Shown: positions 39,240-47,602 of the stretch, in pieces
Numbering within the stretch: the first letter of the stretch is position 1
How the letters are laid out: the number at the start of each line of letters is the position of its first letter
NCBI RefSeq assembly: GCF_900099695.1
Contig: NZ_FNCY01000007.1
Span: 1-64,000, forward strand
Reading direction: 5' to 3'
Origin: Propionivibrio dicarboxylicus
GTDB lineage: Bacteria > Pseudomonadota > Gammaproteobacteria > Burkholderiales > Rhodocyclaceae
DNA length: 64,000 nucleotides
Notes under the pieces: generated by a model
What the model saw: only the letters and a program-made list of their open reading frames with translations
Told to the model about the DNA's origin: nothing
Databases searched by the model: none
Made by a program: the position numbers and the translations under genes

Positions 39240-40355
39240 TCAAGTCCTTTCTATAATTAGATTGATAACCCGTTCAACAGCTTCGTCGCTGAGACTTGGA
39301 TAGATCGGCAAACACAACACCTGCTCCGCAGCCTTGGCTGCCACAGGGAGATTTGAACGGACAGCTGACGGGAGCCCCCGATACATAGGGAAATCACTTA
39401 TCAGCGGATAGAAATAACGTCTCGCATTAATTCCGTTATCCTTTAACTTTTGATAGAGCTCATCGCGACACATAGAGTAGTCGGACTCTACCAAAATCGG
39501 AAAATAGGAGTGATTGGCGACAATTTGTCCCGAACTAGAAACGCAGCGTATTCCTCTAACCCCACATAACCGACGACGATAGTGAGAATCAATTTCAGCA
39601 CGGCGTTCCATTACATAAGGCATATGTTTTAGTTGTAATAGCCCGAAAGCAGCGTTAATTTCGCTCATCTTTGCGTTAATGCCAGGGGCAGCAACAGTAA
39701 TCTCATCAACGAAGCCGAAGTTCTTCAGGTGATCGATCCGCCGTTTAGTTTTCGCATCCGGGCAAATGATAGCCCCACCCTCGAACGTGTTAAATACTTT
39801 GGTGGCATGAAAGCTAAGGATGGACAAATCACCATAATTAAGCACACTACCTCGTTGGCACTGCACACCAAAAGCATGCGCCGCATCATATATGACACGC
39901 AAGTTGTAGTTGTCAGCGATTTTTTGGATAGCGTCAACGTCGCACGGGTTCCCATAGCAATGAACCGGCATGATTGCAGTCGTCTTGGGGGTAATTGCGG
40001 CCTCAATCTTTGCGGGATCCATATTCAGTGTTTGCGGCTCCACATCGACAAAAACAGGTTTGTTACCGTGCCACAAAAGTGAATGGGCTGTTGCGACAAA
40101 GCTGTAGGGCGTGGTAATGACTTCTCCCGCAACCCTTAACGCTTGCAAAGCAGTGATTAGGGCCAGTGTTCCATTGGAGAAGAGAGCCACATATTCAACG
40201 CCCAAGTACTCACAAAGGGCTTGCTCCAATTGCTGGTGGAAGGGCCCTCCATTAGTGAGTATCTTATTTTTCCAAATATGCTCTAGATAAGGCGTGAATT
40301 CTTCTAATGGTGGCAGGTAGGGCTGTGTAACAAAAATAGGTTGAATATTATCCAT
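39240..40355 (-). CDS. DegT/DnrJ/EryC1-family sugar aminotransferase (VioA-like)
   Basis: 371 aa PLP enzyme that converts a nucleotide keto-sugar into an amino sugar. Catalytic K186 in SFHATKVFNTFEGG; DAAHAFGV and GNPCDVDAI are typical. The N-terminal half (PYLPPLEEF, KILTNGGPFHQQLE) matches VioA-type enzymes that make dTDP-4-amino-4,6-dideoxyglucose, as I remember them. The keto-sugar donor genes (for example rmlA/rmlB) are not in this cluster and would have to be elsewhere. Confidence 0.85.
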   Translation of the reverse strand: MDNIQPIFVTQPYLPPLEEFTPYLEHIWKNKILTNGGPFHQQLEQALCEYLGVEYVALFSNGTLALITALQALRVAGEVITTPYSFVATAHSLLWHGNKPVFVDVEPQTLNMDPAKIEAAITPKTTAIMPVHCYGNPCDVDAIQKIADNYNLRVIYDAAHAFGVQCQRGSVLNYGDLSILSFHATKVFNTFEGGAIICPDAKTKRRIDHLKNFGFVDEITVAAPGINAKMSEINAAFGLLQLKHMPYVMERRAEIDSHYRRRLCGVRGIRCVSSSGQIVANHSYFPILVESDYSMCRDELYQKLKDNGINARRYFYPLISDFPMYRGLPSAVRSNLPVAAKAAEQVLCLPIYPSLSDEAVERVINLIIERT

Positions 40356-40559
40356 AATTTTCTCTCTACCTTAAAGACGACATGCAGTATATTGTCGCTT
40401 ATATTCCGTATTGCACCGTTTTTCCAGATGCTGCTCTACAAGCGAAGACGAATTCTCAGCACCAACCACAAACAAAAGATGCCTTGAAAAGCCTGCGCTG
40501 GTTAGCGTCCTCAAACGAGTCTCTGTACCACCGCGGGGAGTTGGAGGCGATCACATTGG
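40356..40559. other. Gap between regulator gene and aminotransferase gene
   Basis: 204 bases with no gene. On the minus strand TATACT (40388-40393, complement) lies about 33 bases upstream of the aminotransferase start and could be a -10 element, but no good -35 is seen. No ops element lies here. Confidence 0.4.
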
Positions 40560-40925
40560 TCATACTTCTTGACCAACCTTCGCGCAGGCCTTTTCAACCT
40601 CAGATCTCAGAGCCTCAATTTCTGCCTTTAACGCCTCGTATTCGTTCATCTTGCGCTGCAGAAAACGTTGGGTAATGGCCGCTTTTTCGGCCATTCCGCT
40701 CGGCGTGAGCACATAGACGTAGCCGAACTTATTCTTGGAGTGAGCGAAATTTTTCATCTTCACCAAACCTTTTTCAATCAGCGCTTTGAGGCAGTAGTTC
40801 AGCCCTCCGACGCTGATACCGAGTTTCTCGGCCAGTTCTCGCTGTGTGAGGTCCGGGTTATCTTGCAGGATCCGCATGATCCTAAAATGAGTATCTTCCT
40901 GGATTTTAGCTTGGCGACTAGTCAT
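40560..40925 (-). CDS. EPS-associated MarR-family transcriptional regulator
   Basis: 121 aa. Winged HTH: DNPDLTQRELAEKLGISVGGLNYCLKALIEKGLVKMKNF, then a coiled-coil tail (FLQRKMNEYEALKAEIEAL). I recognise this as the short MarR-like regulator found beside exopolysaccharide gene clusters and NusG/RfaH paralogues. It is the first gene after the minus-strand ops element, 45 bases downstream of it. It may control the cluster promoter. Confidence 0.85.
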   Translation of the reverse strand: MTSRQAKIQEDTHFRIMRILQDNPDLTQRELAEKLGISVGGLNYCLKALIEKGLVKMKNFAHSKNKFGYVYVLTPSGMAEKAAITQRFLQRKMNEYEALKAEIEALRSEVEKACAKVGQEV

Positions 40926-40970
40926 GTGGGCACATTGAGGCGCGGGACCGACGTCAATACCGCTTCGGGC

Positions 40971-40981
40971 ACGCTACCGCC
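40971..40981 (-). promoter_or_regulatory. ops element (RfaH recruitment site), minus strand
   Basis: On the minus strand reads GGCGGTAGCGT, a full match to the ops consensus GGCGGTAGCNT. It lies 45 bases upstream of the EPS regulator gene, inside the probable leader of the minus-strand polysaccharide operon, and 239 bases from the rfaH start. RfaH binds ops on the exposed non-template strand of a paused RNA polymerase and then suppresses termination. Confidence 0.8.
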
Positions 40982-41219
40982 TTGCCGTGTCACGATCGGC
41001 AAGCGCGAGTAGCGAAAACGTTTCCTACAATTTCTGTTTGAACTTGAACATTCTACCACCTGTCATATACAGGAGTCCACTTCAGCAGAACTGTACAAGT
41101 ACAACAACTGCTGAACTAATCTCTCGCCACACCAAAGAACTGCTCCCTGCAGATAAATTGCCGCATCAAGCCCCAAAGAGTAGAATCCGTCGCTGGCTGA
41201 CTTTTGGGGAGGTTGCGCA

Positions 41220-41717
41220 ATGCACTGGTATCTCGTCCATACCAAACCCAAACAAGAAAAGTGTGCGTTGGAGAACCTTGTGCGGCAAGGGTATCAGTGC
41301 TACCTCCCGACGCTGCCCTGCGAAAAAATCTGTCGCGGCGCGTTGGCGCTCAGCGAAGAGCCGCTGTTTCCCCGCTATCTCTTCATCCACCTCGGTCTGG
41401 ATGACTCGGCAAAAAGCTGGGGACCCATCCGCTCCACCAAGGGCGTCAGCCGCTTGGTCAGTTTCGGCACATCCCCTGCCAAGGTGCATGACACCTTGAT
41501 CGACCACCTCAAGGCGCATGAGGCCGATGTACACACCACTCCGGCGCGTATCTTCTCGCCGGGAGAACGCGTTTGCCTGACAGAAGTCCCCTTTGCCGGC
41601 ATCGAAGGCATTTACCAGATGGCAGACGGTGAACGACGCGTCATGGTGCTGATCGAACTGATGAGCAGGCCGGTGAGCGTCCGTGTGGCGCCGACGGCAT
41701 TACGCAAGGTAGGCTGA
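41220..41717 (+). CDS. rfaH: Transcription antitermination protein RfaH
   Basis: 165 aa NusG paralogue. N-terminal NGN domain MHWYLVHTKPKQEKCALENL; the RNA polymerase-contact segment EKICRG...LSEEPLFPRYLFIHL and STKGVSRLVSFGTSPAKV match E. coli RfaH closely, which separates it from general NusG (no KOW PGEMVRVxDGPF sequence of the NusG type in its usual form). GGGGAGG lies nine bases before the ATG. It sits between two divergent glycan operons, each with an ops element, so it probably controls both and possibly only these. Confidence 0.93.
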   Translation: MHWYLVHTKPKQEKCALENLVRQGYQCYLPTLPCEKICRGALALSEEPLFPRYLFIHLGLDDSAKSWGPIRSTKGVSRLVSFGTSPAKVHDTLIDHLKAHEADVHTTPARIFSPGERVCLTEVPFAGIEGIYQMADGERRVMVLIELMSRPVSVRVAPTALRKVG

Positions 41718-42112
41718 AAAAGAGACTGATGCCATAGTCGGTAAATCTGAGTTACCCCTATCGCATCCTGCAGCCGGAACATTCAAAAGAACCGGCGTTT
41801 GTGGCACAATCCGCCTTCTCTCAACGCAAATTTGGGCATCCCTCATTCGGTTTTGCTTTGTGCATCTCCAAAGAAGCGCGCTTGTCGATCGTAGAACGAC
41901 AGGGCGGTAGCCTGCCCAACTTTGCCCTGAATCCGGGTCGCCTCCGGTTCGCGAACTTCAATCGACAGCCAAACACCATCGGCGGGGAGTTCCCGAATTG
42001 CATACGCATGGAGACAACCCGATCTTATCGGTAACAACGCGGCATCGATGAGTTGTTAGCTGTTATCCGGCGAATCGCCTTCTCACCCGCACATACCCCC
42101 TAAACAGGATCA
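41718..42112 (+). other. Leader region of the plus-strand glycan operon
   Basis: 395 bases between rfaH and the ABC flippase gene. It contains the plus-strand ops element at 41903-41913. Short frames in it (for example 41801-42034) have no ribosome site or domain. It is likely a promoter plus a long untranslated leader of at least 200 bases. No strong terminator after rfaH is visible, so read-through from rfaH is possible. Confidence 0.6.
41903..41913 (+). promoter_or_regulatory. ops element (RfaH recruitment site), plus strand
   Basis: GGCGGTAGCCT, a full match to GGCGGTAGCNT. The sequence GGGCGGTAGCCTGCCC can form the small hairpin GGC-GGTA-GCC expected of ops DNA. It lies 199 bases upstream of the ABC flippase start. 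The longer JUMPstart sequence around ops in enterobacteria is not recognisable. Confidence 0.78.
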
Positions 42113-43888
42113 ATGCATCCCCATTCTTCTTTGACCTGTCTCCTGAGCGCTTTGTGGTCGCATATCGATCGCCATCAGCGCAGGCAACTATATCTTCTAC
42201 TGACGTTGATGATGCTGGTCGCCGCAACAGAGATGATTAGCATTGGCGCGATCTTCCCCTTCCTTGCGGCTCTGACGGCACCTGAAAAAGTATTTGCCCA
42301 TCCGTGGGGACAATGGTGCGCCAATGTTTTAGCGCTGACCAAACCGACAGACTTACTCGCCCCAATCACGATTATATTTGGCATCGCCATCGTGATCGCC
42401 GGTGCAATGCGGCTGCTCCTGGTTTGGGTACAAACGAAGATCGCCTATGCCATTGGCGCCGACATGGCACTCGAAGTCTATCGGAAGACTCTGCACCAGC
42501 CATATACCGTGCACACCAGCCGAAACAGCAGCGAAATCATCAACGGAGTCTACAGCAAGGCCGCCGGAATCAGCAGCTATGTCATTCTTCCGGTCATCAC
42601 CATCATCAGTTCATTCGCCGTTGTTAGCGCCATTCTGCTGACGCTTGTCAGCGTAGACCCCGTTGTGTCATTGATCGCATTGACCGGATTTGCCGCCATA
42701 TATGGCGGCGTAGCAAAACTTACGCACCGGCGTCTCTACGAAAATAGCCGGCTCGTCGCAGACGAAGCAGGTAAAGTTATCCGCTCGCTTCAGGAAGGAC
42801 TCGGCGGCATACGCGATGTATTGCTGGATCGCAGCCAAGCTGTTTATTGCTCCATCTTTCGCCGTGCCGATCTGTCGATGCGAAATGCTCAAATCAACAG
42901 CGCATTCATTGCACAGAGTCCCCGCTTTGTCATGGAAGCGATGGGAATGCTCTTGATTGCCCTGCTCGCCTATCAACTGACCGCAACCGACGGAGGGGTA
43001 ATCGGCGCCATGCCGGTACTCGGCGCCCTCGCTTTAGGCGCGCAGCGGATGCTCCCCCTGCTGCAGCAGTGTTTCCAGGCATGGTCTTCGATCAAATCAA
43101 ACCAAGCCTCGCTCGCCGATACTTTGGCATTGCTGGAACAACCGCTCCCGACTCACCTGTCGGCGGACGATTTGAGTCTCTTGCCTCATCAACACCACCT
43201 GCAACTCGATGACGTCTGGTTTCGTTACGCGGCCGATTCCGATTGGGTTCTCAACGGGATATCGATAACCATCCCGAAAGGGGCAAAAGTCGGTTTTATC
43301 GGAACAACCGGTTGTGGCAAAAGCACACTCCTGGATATCGTCATGGGGCTCCTGCCGCCAACGCGCGGAAGACTTCTCGTCGACGGCATTCCACTTGACG
43401 ACAAAAACCTGCCTCGCTGGCAGTTACATCTTGCTCATGTGCCGCAAGCTGTATTTCTCGCCGACAGTTCGATTGCCAGCAATATTGCTTTCGGGATTCC
43501 TGCGGACAAGATCGATATGGATCTCGTGACAGATGCCGCACGGCGGGCACAATTGCTGGACACCATCGAATCCTGGCCTGACGGTTTTTCAACGCAAGTC
43601 GGCGAACGGGGCGTACGCTTGAGCGGAGGCCAACGCCAGCGTATCGGAATTGCTCGCGCGCTATACAAGAAGGCCGATGTCCTGATATTCGACGAGGCCA
43701 CCAGCGCGCTCGACAACGACACCGAAGAAGCGGTAATGAAAGCGGTCGATGCACTCGGAGCGGATATCACCGTGCTGATCATTGCGCATCGGATCAACAC
43801 TTTAAGAAATTGCAACATCATTTTCGAACTCGGCAAAGGAAACGTCGTCCGCCGCAGTTCATATCAAGAAATCCTCGCCAATCCATGA
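42113..43888 (+). CDS. ABC transporter, fused permease and ATPase (PglK/MsbA-like flippase)
   Basis: 591 aa. Six helices in the first ~330 residues, then an ATPase with Walker A GTTGCGKST (about 396-404), signature LSGGQRQR (about 503) and Walker B VLIFDEATSAL. Similar to PglK, which flips lipid-linked oligosaccharides. As first gene of the operon it may export the pseudaminate-containing glycan, separately from the Wzx of the other cluster. PseB follows after ten bases. Confidence 0.87.
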   Translation: MHPHSSLTCLLSALWSHIDRHQRRQLYLLLTLMMLVAATEMISIGAIFPFLAALTAPEKVFAHPWGQWCANVLALTKPTDLLAPITIIFGIAIVIAGAMRLLLVWVQTKIAYAIGADMALEVYRKTLHQPYTVHTSRNSSEIINGVYSKAAGISSYVILPVITIISSFAVVSAILLTLVSVDPVVSLIALTGFAAIYGGVAKLTHRRLYENSRLVADEAGKVIRSLQEGLGGIRDVLLDRSQAVYCSIFRRADLSMRNAQINSAFIAQSPRFVMEAMGMLLIALLAYQLTATDGGVIGAMPVLGALALGAQRMLPLLQQCFQAWSSIKSNQASLADTLALLEQPLPTHLSADDLSLLPHQHHLQLDDVWFRYAADSDWVLNGISITIPKGAKVGFIGTTGCGKSTLLDIVMGLLPPTRGRLLVDGIPLDDKNLPRWQLHLAHVPQAVFLADSSIASNIAFGIPADKIDMDLVTDAARRAQLLDTIESWPDGFSTQVGERGVRLSGGQRQRIGIARALYKKADVLIFDEATSALDNDTEEAVMKAVDALGADITVLIIAHRINTLRNCNIIFELGKGNVVRRSSYQEILANP

Positions 43889-43898
43889 TACTGCAACC

Positions 43899-44897
43899 AT
43901 GCTAAAGAACTCATCCATTCTCGTAACCGGCGGAACAGGATCATTTGGCAATACGTTCGTGCCGATGACCCTGGCCAAGTACTCGCCCAGAAGAATTGTC
44001 GTGTTTTCCCGCGACGAAATGAAACAATGGGAGATGGCAAAGAAATTTGCCGGAGACGAACGGGTTCGCTTCTTCATAGGGGATGTGCGGGATCGCGACC
44101 GTCTCTACCGAGCCCTCAACGGTATCGACTACGTTGTGCATGCCGCCGCCACAAAGATTGTGCCGACTGCCGAATACAACCCGTTCGAATGCGTCAAGAC
44201 CAACATCAATGGCGCCATGAATCTCATCGATGCCTGCATCGACAAAGGGGTGAAGCGGGTTGTTGCGTTGTCCACTGACAAGGCGAGCAGCCCCATCAAT
44301 CTGTATGGCGCGACCAAACTTGCTTCGGACAAGCTGTTCGTTGCCGGCAATTCATATTCCGGTGCGCACGACACCCGCTTTGCCGTCGTTCGCTACGGTA
44401 ACGTCATGGGATCGCGGGGCTCTGTCATTCCCTTCTTCATGTCAATCCGCAATAGCGGCGTGCTTCCGATCACGGATGAGCGCATGACCCGCTTCATGAT
44501 TTCGCTGGAACAGGGCGTCGAACTTGTTTGGCATGCGCTTGGAGACATGGAAGGCGGGGAAATCTATGTAAAAAAGATCCCGTCGATGAAAGTTGTCGAC
44601 CTGGCCAAAGCGATCGCCCCAGAATGCAAATTGGATTTCATCGGTATTCGTCCGGGTGAAAAACTTCATGAGCAGATGATCAGTGAAGAAGATGCTCTTT
44701 ATTCATACGAGTATCCGGAACATTTCAAGATTCTCCCGGCGATCCACAACTGGCATATGAGTCCCAATCGGATCAAGAACGGGACCAAGGTTGCCGAAGG
44801 TTTTTGCTACACAAGCGACAACAACTCGGAATGGATGGAAGCATCGGCCTTGCAAAGCTGGATTGCCGCCAACAGCGACAAAATCGGAAAGATCTGA
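43899..44897 (+). CDS. pseB: UDP-N-acetylglucosamine 4,6-dehydratase (inverting), PseB
   Basis: 332 aa. First step of pseudaminic acid synthesis: UDP-GlcNAc to the 4-keto-6-deoxy L-arabino sugar. Seen: GGTGSFG (11-17), STDKA (catalytic Asp/Lys at 127-128), YGATK (Y136, K140), and the C-terminal IRPGEKLHEQMIS typical of PseB/FlaA1. pseC begins two bases after its stop. Confidence 0.95.
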   Translation: MLKNSSILVTGGTGSFGNTFVPMTLAKYSPRRIVVFSRDEMKQWEMAKKFAGDERVRFFIGDVRDRDRLYRALNGIDYVVHAAATKIVPTAEYNPFECVKTNINGAMNLIDACIDKGVKRVVALSTDKASSPINLYGATKLASDKLFVAGNSYSGAHDTRFAVVRYGNVMGSRGSVIPFFMSIRNSGVLPITDERMTRFMISLEQGVELVWHALGDMEGGEIYVKKIPSMKVVDLAKAIAPECKLDFIGIRPGEKLHEQMISEEDALYSYEYPEHFKILPAIHNWHMSPNRIKNGTKVAEGFCYTSDNNSEWMEASALQSWIAANSDKIGKI

Positions 44898-44899
44898 CG

Positions 44900-46075
44900 A
44901 TGATTCCGTACGGACGACAGGACATAACAGAAGCAGACATCGATGCAGTCGTTTCGGTGCTCCGATCGGACTTTCTGACACAGGGTCCGGTCGTACCGCG
45001 ATTCGAGGAGAAACTGGCTCGGAAAGTCAAAGTCGAGCATGCGGTCGCCGTTAACAGCGCTACATCGGCATTGCATATTGCCTGCCTGGCCCTCGAGCTC
45101 GGCCCGGGCGACATCTTATGGACGTCGTCGATCACCTTTGCCGCATCGGCAAACTGTGCTCTCTATTGCGGCGCAAAGGTGGACTTCGTCGATATCGATC
45201 CGAATACTTTCAACATATCGCCGATCAAGCTCCGCGAGAAACTTGAAGTTGCTGCCAAAGCCGGCCGGTTGCCAAAGGTCGTCGTCGCCGTTCACATGTG
45301 CGGACAGTCCTGCGACATGCGTGCAATTCACGCACTCGGACAGGAATTCGGCTTCGCCATCATCGAAGATGCGTCGCATGCAATCGGCGGCCAATATCTC
45401 GGAACGCCGATCGGGGACTGCCGATTCAGCGACATCACAGTATTCAGTTTCCATCCCGTCAAAATCATTACCACGGCTGAAGGCGGCGTCGCGACAACGC
45501 AGGACGCAAGACTCGCCGAGCGTATGCGTCTGCTGCGCAGTCACGGCATCAGTCGCGAACCATCGCAACTGACTCGCTCCTCCGAGGGGCCTTGGTACTA
45601 CGAACAGTTAGCGCTTGGATTCAATTACCGCATGACGGAAATTCAGGCGGCATTGGGTGTCAGTCAGTTGGACAGACTTGATGACTATGTCGCGATTCGT
45701 CACCGGAAGGCGCAAGCATACTCCGAACTACTTGCCGGACTGCCGCTTGACACACCATGGTTACATCCGGACACATACTCCGCATTTCATCTCTATGTCG
45801 TTCGGCTGGACATCGATGCCATCGGCAAGCCCCTCGGATTGTTGCATGAGCAGATGCGGGCAGCAGGCATCGCCGTTAACCTTCACTACATCCCGGTACC
45901 CATGCAACCGTACTATACCGGCATGGGATTCGATGCGACCGAATGGCCAGAAGCATGCCGCTACTACCGCTGCGCGATGACACTCCCGTTATTTCCAACC
46001 ATGCAAGAAGTACAGCAGATCAAGGTCGCAGCGACTTTGCGCACGATTCTTGAAGGCGGGAACTCGACACAATGA
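44900..46075 (+). CDS. pseC: UDP-4-amino-4,6-dideoxy-N-acetyl-L-altrosamine transaminase, PseC
   Basis: 391 aa DegT-type PLP enzyme for the second pseudaminate step. MIPYGRQDITEADIDAV is the classical PseC start; K188 in FSFHPVKIITTAEGG forms the Schiff base; HMCGQSCDM and EDASHAIGG are typical. The ATG at 44900 follows the pseB stop directly; the longer open frame upstream is inside pseB. Confidence 0.95.
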   Translation: MIPYGRQDITEADIDAVVSVLRSDFLTQGPVVPRFEEKLARKVKVEHAVAVNSATSALHIACLALELGPGDILWTSSITFAASANCALYCGAKVDFVDIDPNTFNISPIKLREKLEVAAKAGRLPKVVVAVHMCGQSCDMRAIHALGQEFGFAIIEDASHAIGGQYLGTPIGDCRFSDITVFSFHPVKIITTAEGGVATTQDARLAERMRLLRSHGISREPSQLTRSSEGPWYYEQLALGFNYRMTEIQAALGVSQLDRLDDYVAIRHRKAQAYSELLAGLPLDTPWLHPDTYSAFHLYVVRLDIDAIGKPLGLLHEQMRAAGIAVNLHYIPVPMQPYYTGMGFDATEWPEACRYYRCAMTLPLFPTMQEVQQIKVAATLRTILEGGNSTQ

Positions 46076-46734
46076 AAAGCACATGCCAAAGAGAGGTTTT
46101 TCTCGCATCCGAAGCCGATGCCTGGTTCGAACGCAACCATGAAGTCGTAGCCACACGCGACAAGGCCAGTGACCCTTTATACCAGGTACTGCAAGAGGTA
46201 ATCCCCCCCCTGCTCGGCGAAAACACATCGCTATCGGTGCTGGAGATCGGCTGCGGAGAAGGGAAAAGGCTGGAGTGGATTGCCGCCGAATATGGCGTCA
46301 AGGTCGCCGGCATAGATCCCTCGGCAAAGGCGGTCGCCGCGGCACGCGCAAGGAGCATCGATGCCGTATGCGGCACAGCCGAACAACTGCCCTGGCCAAC
46401 CGCATCGTTTGACATCGTGATATTCGGGTTTTGCCTCTACCTCTGCGACCCGGAAGATTTATTTCGCATTGCCGCCGAGGCGGATCGGGTCTTGAAAGCT
46501 CCAGCGTGGTTGCTGATTCACGACTTCCACTCATCTTCGTTTGTCCGCCGCCCCTATCATCACAAACCCGGCATCCTTTCGACGAAGATGGATTTTCGCC
46601 GCCTGTTCGATTGGCATCCGGCATACACCTGTTATGCACATCGGATCGGTGCTCACGGACTGCCAGAATTTACGGACGACAAGCAAGAATGGGTAGCCAT
46701 TTCCTTGTTAAGGAAAAATCTCATTGACCGCTGA
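46072..46734 (+). CDS. Class I SAM-dependent methyltransferase
   Basis: 220 aa. SAM motif LEIGCGEGKRLEWIA about residues 56-70, acidic end of the next strand GIDPSAKAV, and FDIVIFGFCLYLCDPEDL. Its ATG overlaps the pseC stop. Methyltransferases of this sort are recurrent in pseudaminate clusters and may methylate a nucleotide-sugar intermediate or the finished glycan; the target is not known. Confidence 0.82.
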   Translation: MKSTCQREVFLASEADAWFERNHEVVATRDKASDPLYQVLQEVIPPLLGENTSLSVLEIGCGEGKRLEWIAAEYGVKVAGIDPSAKAVAAARARSIDAVCGTAEQLPWPTASFDIVIFGFCLYLCDPEDLFRIAAEADRVLKAPAWLLIHDFHSSSFVRRPYHHKPGILSTKMDFRRLFDWHPAYTCYAHRIGAHGLPEFTDDKQEWVAISLLRKNLIDR

Positions 46735-47602
46735 ACACAAGCTTGCGCTGGGAACTGTTCAATTCGGTCTGCCGTATGGCATAGCCAACAAAGCTGGCCA
46801 GGTTCCAGGCGAAGAGGCTCGCGCAATTCTTCAATTCGCCCGCACTACCGGTATCGACACGCTCGACACGGCAGTCGGCTACGGGAATAGCGAGACTGTC
46901 CTCGGCGACATCGGCGTTGAACACTTCAAGGTCATTACAAAACTTCCGGAATTCAACGGACATGCCAAGGACATCGGTACATGGATGCGGGAAGAAATCC
47001 AGGCATCGAAACGCCGTCTGCGCCAAAAGAGACTCCAGGGCGTATTGCTGCATCGTCCCGCACAATTGCACGCGCCCTTCGGCCATGCCTTGTATGCTGA
47101 ACTGTGTGCGCTCAAGGAAGCCGGAGAGGTCTGCCAGATTGGCATTTCCATTTATGAGCCGAGCGAACTTGACAGCCTGATCCCGAACCATCAGTTCGAT
47201 CTGGTTCAGTCACCTCTGAATATTTTTGATCGACGCTTGATCGAGACCGGCTGGGCGCGGCGTTTGCACGACAAAGGCATCGAAATTCATGCTCGCTCCA
47301 CCTTCCTGCAAGGGCTCTTGCTGATGCCAGCAACAGCGCGTCCGAAGAAATTCGAGCGTTTTGCACCTGTTCTGCGGGCATGGGACGATTGGCTGGAGAG
47401 GACGCGCCAGTCGCCCCTGGACGCCTGCATCGGCTATGTTGCATCGCACCCCGAAATTTCCCGCATAGTCGTCGGCGTCGACTCGGCCGATCATTTGAAG
47501 GAAATCGTGATCGCTGCCCAGACGGCTTATTCCGAACGCCCTGATTGGTCGTCGCCAACCGACCCTTTGCTGCTCAACCCCGCTCACTGGAATTCGCTAT
47601 GA
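46724..47602 (+). CDS. Aldo/keto reductase
   Basis: 292 aa. Start codon TTG (46724) with AAGGA eight bases upstream; it overlaps the methyltransferase gene by 11 bases. AKR features: LGTVQFGLPYGIAN, the catalytic D/Y pair in DTLDTAVGYGNSE, the Lys in VITKL and LLHRP. Reduces a carbonyl with NAD(P)H. Aldo/keto reductases accompany nonulosonate genes in several bacteria; here it is coupled by ATGA to the SpsF-aminotransferase fusion, suggesting a joint step. Confidence 0.85.
   Translation: MTAEHKLALGTVQFGLPYGIANKAGQVPGEEARAILQFARTTGIDTLDTAVGYGNSETVLGDIGVEHFKVITKLPEFNGHAKDIGTWMREEIQASKRRLRQKRLQGVLLHRPAQLHAPFGHALYAELCALKEAGEVCQIGISIYEPSELDSLIPNHQFDLVQSPLNIFDRRLIETGWARRLHDKGIEIHARSTFLQGLLLMPATARPKKFERFAPVLRAWDDWLERTRQSPLDACIGYVASHPEISRIVVGVDSADHLKEIVIAAQTAYSERPDWSSPTDPLLLNPAHWNSL

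Noticed and set aside
41718-42112. Complete JUMPstart sequence
   Set aside because: Only the 11-base ops core is recognisable; the rest of the 39-base enterobacterial sequence is not.
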